A DNA stretch of 64,000 nucleotides from CAYVTZ01 sp964454685 (GTDB lineage: Bacteria; Bacillota; Clostridia; Christensenellales; Christensenellaceae), in assembly GCA_964454685.1 (NCBI GenBank), contig CAYVTZ010000001.1, positions 94,047 to 158,046 of the forward strand. Reading direction: 5' to 3'. Shown here piece by piece: positions 60,790-64,000 of the stretch. The stretch's first letter is position 1. Every line of letters starts with the position of its first letter. The notes beneath the pieces are model-generated. The model saw only the letters and a list, made by a program, of their open reading frames with translations, was not told the origin of the DNA and did not search any database. The position numbers and the translations under genes were made by a program.

Positions 60790-61956
60790 ATGATTAATAT
60801 TAAAAAGCTCAATAAGATTTCGCCAATCATCTACGATTATCTGGATAAAGAGCAGTACAATGTCACCTCCGATCTGCCGGACAATGATTGCGAAGGTATG
60901 ATCGTGCGCAGCGCAGACTGCCATAGTCTTGAGCTTTCAGGCAAGCTGCTCGCCATTGCGCGCGCAGGTGCCGGCACCAACAACATTCCGATTGATGCGT
61001 GCAGCGAAAAGGGTATCGTTGTGTTCAACACCCCCGGCGCAAATGCCAATGGCGTTAAAGAGCTGGTTTTGGGCACGATGATTTCCGCGTCGCGTAATCT
61101 GCCGGAAGCGTACGACTGGGCAAAAACACTCAAAGGGCAGGAAGATGTGCCCAAACTGGTGGAAAAGGGTAAAGGTCAGTTTGTGGGCTGCGAGCTGAAA
61201 GGCAAAACGCTGGGTGTCATCGGTCTCGGCGCAATCGGCGTTATGGTTGCAAATGTGGCTGCCGCAATCGGCATGAATGTCATCGGCTACGATCCTTATC
61301 TCTCGGTAGACCGCGCATGGACGCTGTCCACCAAGACGCACAAGGCGGAAAAGCTGGACGATCTGCTTGCGCAGTCCGATTTCATTTCCATCCATGTACC
61401 GCAAACGGAAAAAACCAAAAACTATCTCAGCACGCCGGAATTTGGCAAAATGAAAAAAGGCGTGATTCTGCTCAATTTCTCGCGGGATGGTCTGGTCAAA
61501 ACTTCCTCACTGATGGATGCCATCGAGGATGGCACGGTCGCAAAATATGTGACAGACTTTCCGGACAATCATATGCTCTGCCATGAAAAGATTCTGGCAA
61601 TCCCGCATCTTGGCGCTTCTACGCCGGAGAGCGAGGAGAATTGCGCGGTTATGGCAGCACAGCAGCTGCACGATTTCTTTGCCACCGGCACCATCGTCAA
61701 TTCGGTGAATATGCCGGAGTGCATCGTGTCTCCTTCCGCGGCGCAGACGGTCACCATCATTCATAAAAATCTGCCCGGCATTGTGGGGCAAATTGCCAAT
61801 TTGATCGCAAAGTATAATGTCAATATTGGTGATATGGCAAACAAAAGCCGCGGCGATATGGCATATACCGTTCTGAATCTGGATTCAGACATCACCGACG
61901 AGGCGATTCACGAGCTTTCGGGAATCGAAGGTGTCATCAAGGTGCGCATCATCTAA
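60790..61956 (+). CDS. serA: D-3-phosphoglycerate dehydrogenase
   Basis: 388 residues. D-2-hydroxyacid dehydrogenase: substrate loop RAGAGTNNIPID, NAD motif GLGAIGVMVAN, HVPQTEKTKNYL, catalytic Glu region, and His in IPHLGASTPESEENCAVMAA. A C-terminal ACT domain (IIHKNLPGIVGQIANLIAKY) may sense serine. It oxidises 3-phosphoglycerate, the first step of serine synthesis. Compact single-ACT type, no intervening domain. Confidence 0.97.
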   Translation: MINIKKLNKISPIIYDYLDKEQYNVTSDLPDNDCEGMIVRSADCHSLELSGKLLAIARAGAGTNNIPIDACSEKGIVVFNTPGANANGVKELVLGTMISASRNLPEAYDWAKTLKGQEDVPKLVEKGKGQFVGCELKGKTLGVIGLGAIGVMVANVAAAIGMNVIGYDPYLSVDRAWTLSTKTHKAEKLDDLLAQSDFISIHVPQTEKTKNYLSTPEFGKMKKGVILLNFSRDGLVKTSSLMDAIEDGTVAKYVTDFPDNHMLCHEKILAIPHLGASTPESEENCAVMAAQQLHDFFATGTIVNSVNMPECIVSPSAAQTVTIIHKNLPGIVGQIANLIAKYNVNIGDMANKSRGDMAYTVLNLDSDITDEAIHELSGIEGVIKVRII

Positions 61957-62032
61957 ACAGTCCTGTCATCATCGTGCCCGCGCTTTATGCAGCGCTTTTG
62001 GCAGTGCAATGGCAGATCGAGTTAGGAGTCGT

Positions 62033-62242
62033 ATGTCAGAAAAAAAGTGGGGGATCACCCTCATCATCACAAGTGCCGTGCTCGTCACAGCCATCACGCT
62101 CTTGTTCTTGTCAATCAAGACATGGACAGTCAGCGAATCCGTTCAATGGGGGCTGCGCATTTTCGCTATTGCGGCATGCGCGTTGCAGTTTTTTGTGTTT
62201 ATCGCCTTTGCCAAGGCATTCAAAAAAAATCGGCAGTGGTAA
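62033..62242 (+). CDS. Small two-helix membrane protein
   Basis: 69 residues from MSEKKWGITLIITSAVLVTA, with AGGAG four bases ahead of the ATG. Two hydrophobic helices (about residues 7-27 and 38-60) and a basic C-terminus FKKNRQW. No family recognised. It lies 76 bases past serA on the same strand and may be its operon tail. Confidence 0.65.
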   Translation: MSEKKWGITLIITSAVLVTAITLLFLSIKTWTVSESVQWGLRIFAIAACALQFFVFIAFAKAFKKNRQW

Positions 62243-62505
62243 CCTGCCTCGCTTTCATCAAAGTCACGCGTTCCGGCGGATTTTCGCCTCATCGCGCGGC
62301 TTTTTTTGTCCGCTTGCACCCGCGTGTTCCGATCGCAAACGACGCAGCGCCTCTGTTTTTCGTTTGCGACAGCTTCTGCCGGTGCCTGATTCTCCCGTCT
62401 TTCGCTCCGCACAAACAATCTTCCCGTCGCCCAAGTCCGATATTCCTTTTTGCAGCGCCTGCTATATCTCCACTCCGCGAAAAAAATCTTCCGTTTTCCC
62501 ACCAT

Positions 62506-62537
62506 AAAAAGAACGCGATGTGCACCGCGTTCTTTTT
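62506..62537. terminator. Bidirectional terminator between serA cluster and nitroreductase
   Basis: Perfect 12-bp stem AAAAAGAACGCG/CGCGTTCTTTTT with an 8-base loop; T-runs on both strands. The 250 bases before it hold no recognisable gene. Confidence 0.88.
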
Positions 62538-62546
62538 AATATTGCC

Positions 62547-63281
62547 TCACTCCACGCTCTGCAACCGTGTAAACACGCCGCCGTTACCTTGCTCAAATCG
62601 CCCCGCCGCACCAAGTTCAAAGTGCAACTTGCAAATCCCGAGATCAACGAGGTCAAACACGTAATCATCCGGCACATGCGCGCTCACCACGCCCTGTTTC
62701 ATCTTAACGTGCACCTTTTGCGAATTACGTGCGGTGGGCGCCTTTTGCAACGCCCACATTCCGTTTAAAAACCACTGCGGCAATTCGCCGTCCGTTTCAC
62801 TTAACTGCTCGATCGCCTTCGTCTTTCTGCTCACGGCTCCCGAGATTAGCTTCTCTTTCAGAGACTTCTTCTCGCTCACATATCCTACGGAAATCACTGC
62901 AATGATTTCGTGGTCGCCGCCAATGTCATACAGCGCATCGGAGCGATCGAATGTCCCGCCGATCCAGCAGGTTCCCAGCCCCATACGCGTCGCGTCCAGC
63001 ACCAGCTTTTCGCCATAATATCCCGCTTTTTCCTTGCCGTGTTCGTCTCCCCGTTCCGTCCACAGCGCCCAAACGCTGCGCACACCGGAAAACATCCCAT
63101 AACTCTTCTTCATGGAGTCAAAGGAGCGGGAAGCGTCCTCCACAAACGCGATGCGCAAATTACCTTCCTGTGCATATTGCATCGCCAGCCGCGAAAGCGT
63201 CTCGCAAATCTCCGGTTCCAATTTTCTCGCATCATATTTTCTGCGCGAACAACGCACTTCAATCGCCTGTAACTCCGTCAT
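62547..63281 (-). CDS. Nitroreductase-family protein
   Basis: 244 residues from MTELQAIEVRCSRRKYDARK, with AGGAG six bases ahead. FMN-binding nitroreductase fold: IEVRCSRRKYD, YYGEKLVLDATRMGLGTCWIGG, and AVISVGYVSEKKSLKEK. The region PTARNSQKVHVKMKQG completes the second FMN segment. It is a TM1586-like longer type; many anaerobes carry several with unknown natural substrates (quinones, nitro compounds or flavin). Single gene. Confidence 0.9.
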   Translation of the reverse strand: MTELQAIEVRCSRRKYDARKLEPEICETLSRLAMQYAQEGNLRIAFVEDASRSFDSMKKSYGMFSGVRSVWALWTERGDEHGKEKAGYYGEKLVLDATRMGLGTCWIGGTFDRSDALYDIGGDHEIIAVISVGYVSEKKSLKEKLISGAVSRKTKAIEQLSETDGELPQWFLNGMWALQKAPTARNSQKVHVKMKQGVVSAHVPDDYVFDLVDLGICKLHFELGAAGRFEQGNGGVFTRLQSVE

Positions 63282-63356
63282 CGCTTTCTCCTGTCCTTTC
63301 ATTGCTCTGCATATACACACTGCCCCTTAAGCAGCGCTGCATTTCCCGCATCGTTA

Positions 63357-63800
63357 TTATGCCATTTCGCTCAATTTACCGCTTGGCTCATCCAGTAAAT
63401 AAAATTTATCTTGCTCCACATCATACGCATACCAGGTTTGCGGCGTGATGTCCTCCTCCCGCTCGAGGCAAACGGAATAAACCTCATAAGTTTTACCGTC
63501 CAGTTCACGTTCTTCCTCGATCATAACGACAAAATCATCCTGCCATTGCCCCGCCGCAGTCAAAATCTCCTCCAGTTGTTCCTCCGGAAACTTCTCGGCA
63601 GCCGCAACCTCAACATCGTCTGTTTGCACTTCCACCTCGCCGCCTTCAATCATCGCTTCCTCATCCGGCAAAGGTGCTTCCTGCTCTTCTCCCGATTCAA
63701 TAATCACCGGCTGCACCGATGCTTGCACAGCTTCCCGCGCACATCCCATGAGGCTCAGTCCCACCGCCAGCACCACCGCCATGCACAGTATCTTTCTCAT
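63357..63800 (-). CDS. Putative lipoprotein of unknown function
   Basis: 147 residues behind GAGAGGG. Signal peptide MRKILCMAVVLAVGLSLMGC ends in a clear lipobox with Cys20. The mature part is acidic, with a Glu-rich linker (about residues 38-72) and a small C-terminal domain (QDDFVVMIEEERELDGKTYE, then DITPQTWYAYDVEQDKFYLL) that resembles a PepSY- or lipocalin-like strand pair, but I cannot assign a family. Exported and membrane-anchored; function unknown. Confidence 0.8.
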   Translation of the reverse strand: MRKILCMAVVLAVGLSLMGCAREAVQASVQPVIIESGEEQEAPLPDEEAMIEGGEVEVQTDDVEVAAAEKFPEEQLEEILTAAGQWQDDFVVMIEEERELDGKTYEVYSVCLEREEDITPQTWYAYDVEQDKFYLLDEPSGKLSEMA

Positions 63801-64000
63801 TCATTTGCCCTCTCGTCTCTTTTTTTCACTATTTTAACACACGCGCGTTTGTTTTTCACAGACCAAAGCTAATATTTACAAATTATTTAATGTTTATGCT
63901 GGAAAGCAAAGTCATTCCACTGCGCAAAAAAGGGGCGGTGCGCAATGAACAGCCTCCCGAAAAACGGACATTGAATAAAAAGGGCCTCCTATCGTAGGAT
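63801..64000. other. Gene-free right end of the window
   Basis: Contains a TAAAAT -10 candidate for the lipoprotein gene on the minus strand (near 63830) and TGCGCA repeats near 63922 and 63939. At the very end the minus strand has TCCTA-cga-TAGGA followed by GGCCCTTTTT, which could be the tail of a terminator for a gene beyond the window. Confidence 0.35.

Overview
The window reads as chromosomal DNA of an anaerobic Firmicute, most likely an uncultured Clostridia (inference). Support comes from AGGAGG-type ribosome binding sites, TTGACA/TATAAT promoters, an isoleucine T-box ahead of a class-II-like ileS, dapL, VanZ, two [4Fe-4S] motifs in an aldo/keto reductase, and no respiratory genes. Most genes lie on the minus strand. 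I see no rRNA, tRNA, CRISPR array, prophage or transposase.

Layout. 1-10.4 kb: a truncated PAS/GGDEF diguanylate cyclase; a DUF4143-type ATPase with decayed active sites; an AraC/GyrI-like regulator; lplA; a PHP hydrolase and aldo/keto reductase pair; a coupled SPFH / ribbon-helix-helix / LURP-one operon under a perfect palindrome; and a divergent NmrA/HxlR pair. 10.4-17.6 kb: a ribose-type sugar ABC transporter operon (binding protein, ATPase, permease) running into a UroD-like protein and an SGNH hydrolase. 18.1-24.8 kb: two more UroD-like genes, an SDR, two LacI regulators and an AraC regulator, with palindromic operators. 24.8-31.8 kb: GarR-type reductase, a complete 2-oxoacid dehydrogenase complex (E1 alpha, E1 beta, E2, E3), a Cys-rich mini-protein and a TIM-barrel isomerase. 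32.3-38.3 kb: a sugar-acid operon (SDR, glycerate kinase, FAH-family hydrolase, RhaM-type mutarotase) plus a UlaG-like hydrolase, both behind nearly identical LacI-type operators, then an iron alcohol dehydrogenase. 38.4-48.1 kb: HD hydrolase, metY, an intergenic array of four small-RNA-like units, dapL and a glycosyltransferase, DUF3795/GNAT, VanZ, an SDR and a cell-wall amidase. 48.2-64 kb: a fourth UroD-like gene with a TIM-barrel partner, flavin reductase, tkt, ileS with T-box and three 112-bp repeats in its leader, a YbaK-type deacylase, rarA, serC-serA behind a long leader, a nitroreductase and a lipoprotein.

How the genes fit together. The accessory genes suggest catabolism of sugars or sugar acids. 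Transporter, dehydrogenases, mutarotase and FAH hydrolase would deliver pyruvate and a C3 acid; glycerate kinase and GarR would carry the C3 acid into glycolysis; the dehydrogenase complex, lipoylated via LplA, would convert pyruvate to acetyl-CoA. This is inference from gene content and shared operators.

The most unusual feature is the gene-free interval at 40.9-42.2 kb. It holds four short plus-strand units. Each has a -10 element, a conserved block that is the reverse complement of a Shine-Dalgarno plus AUG-AAA-AAA start site, and a stem-loop terminator. I propose a family of antisense small RNAs that block translation initiation; the sugar-binding lipoprotein mRNA at 17.3 kb is a candidate target.
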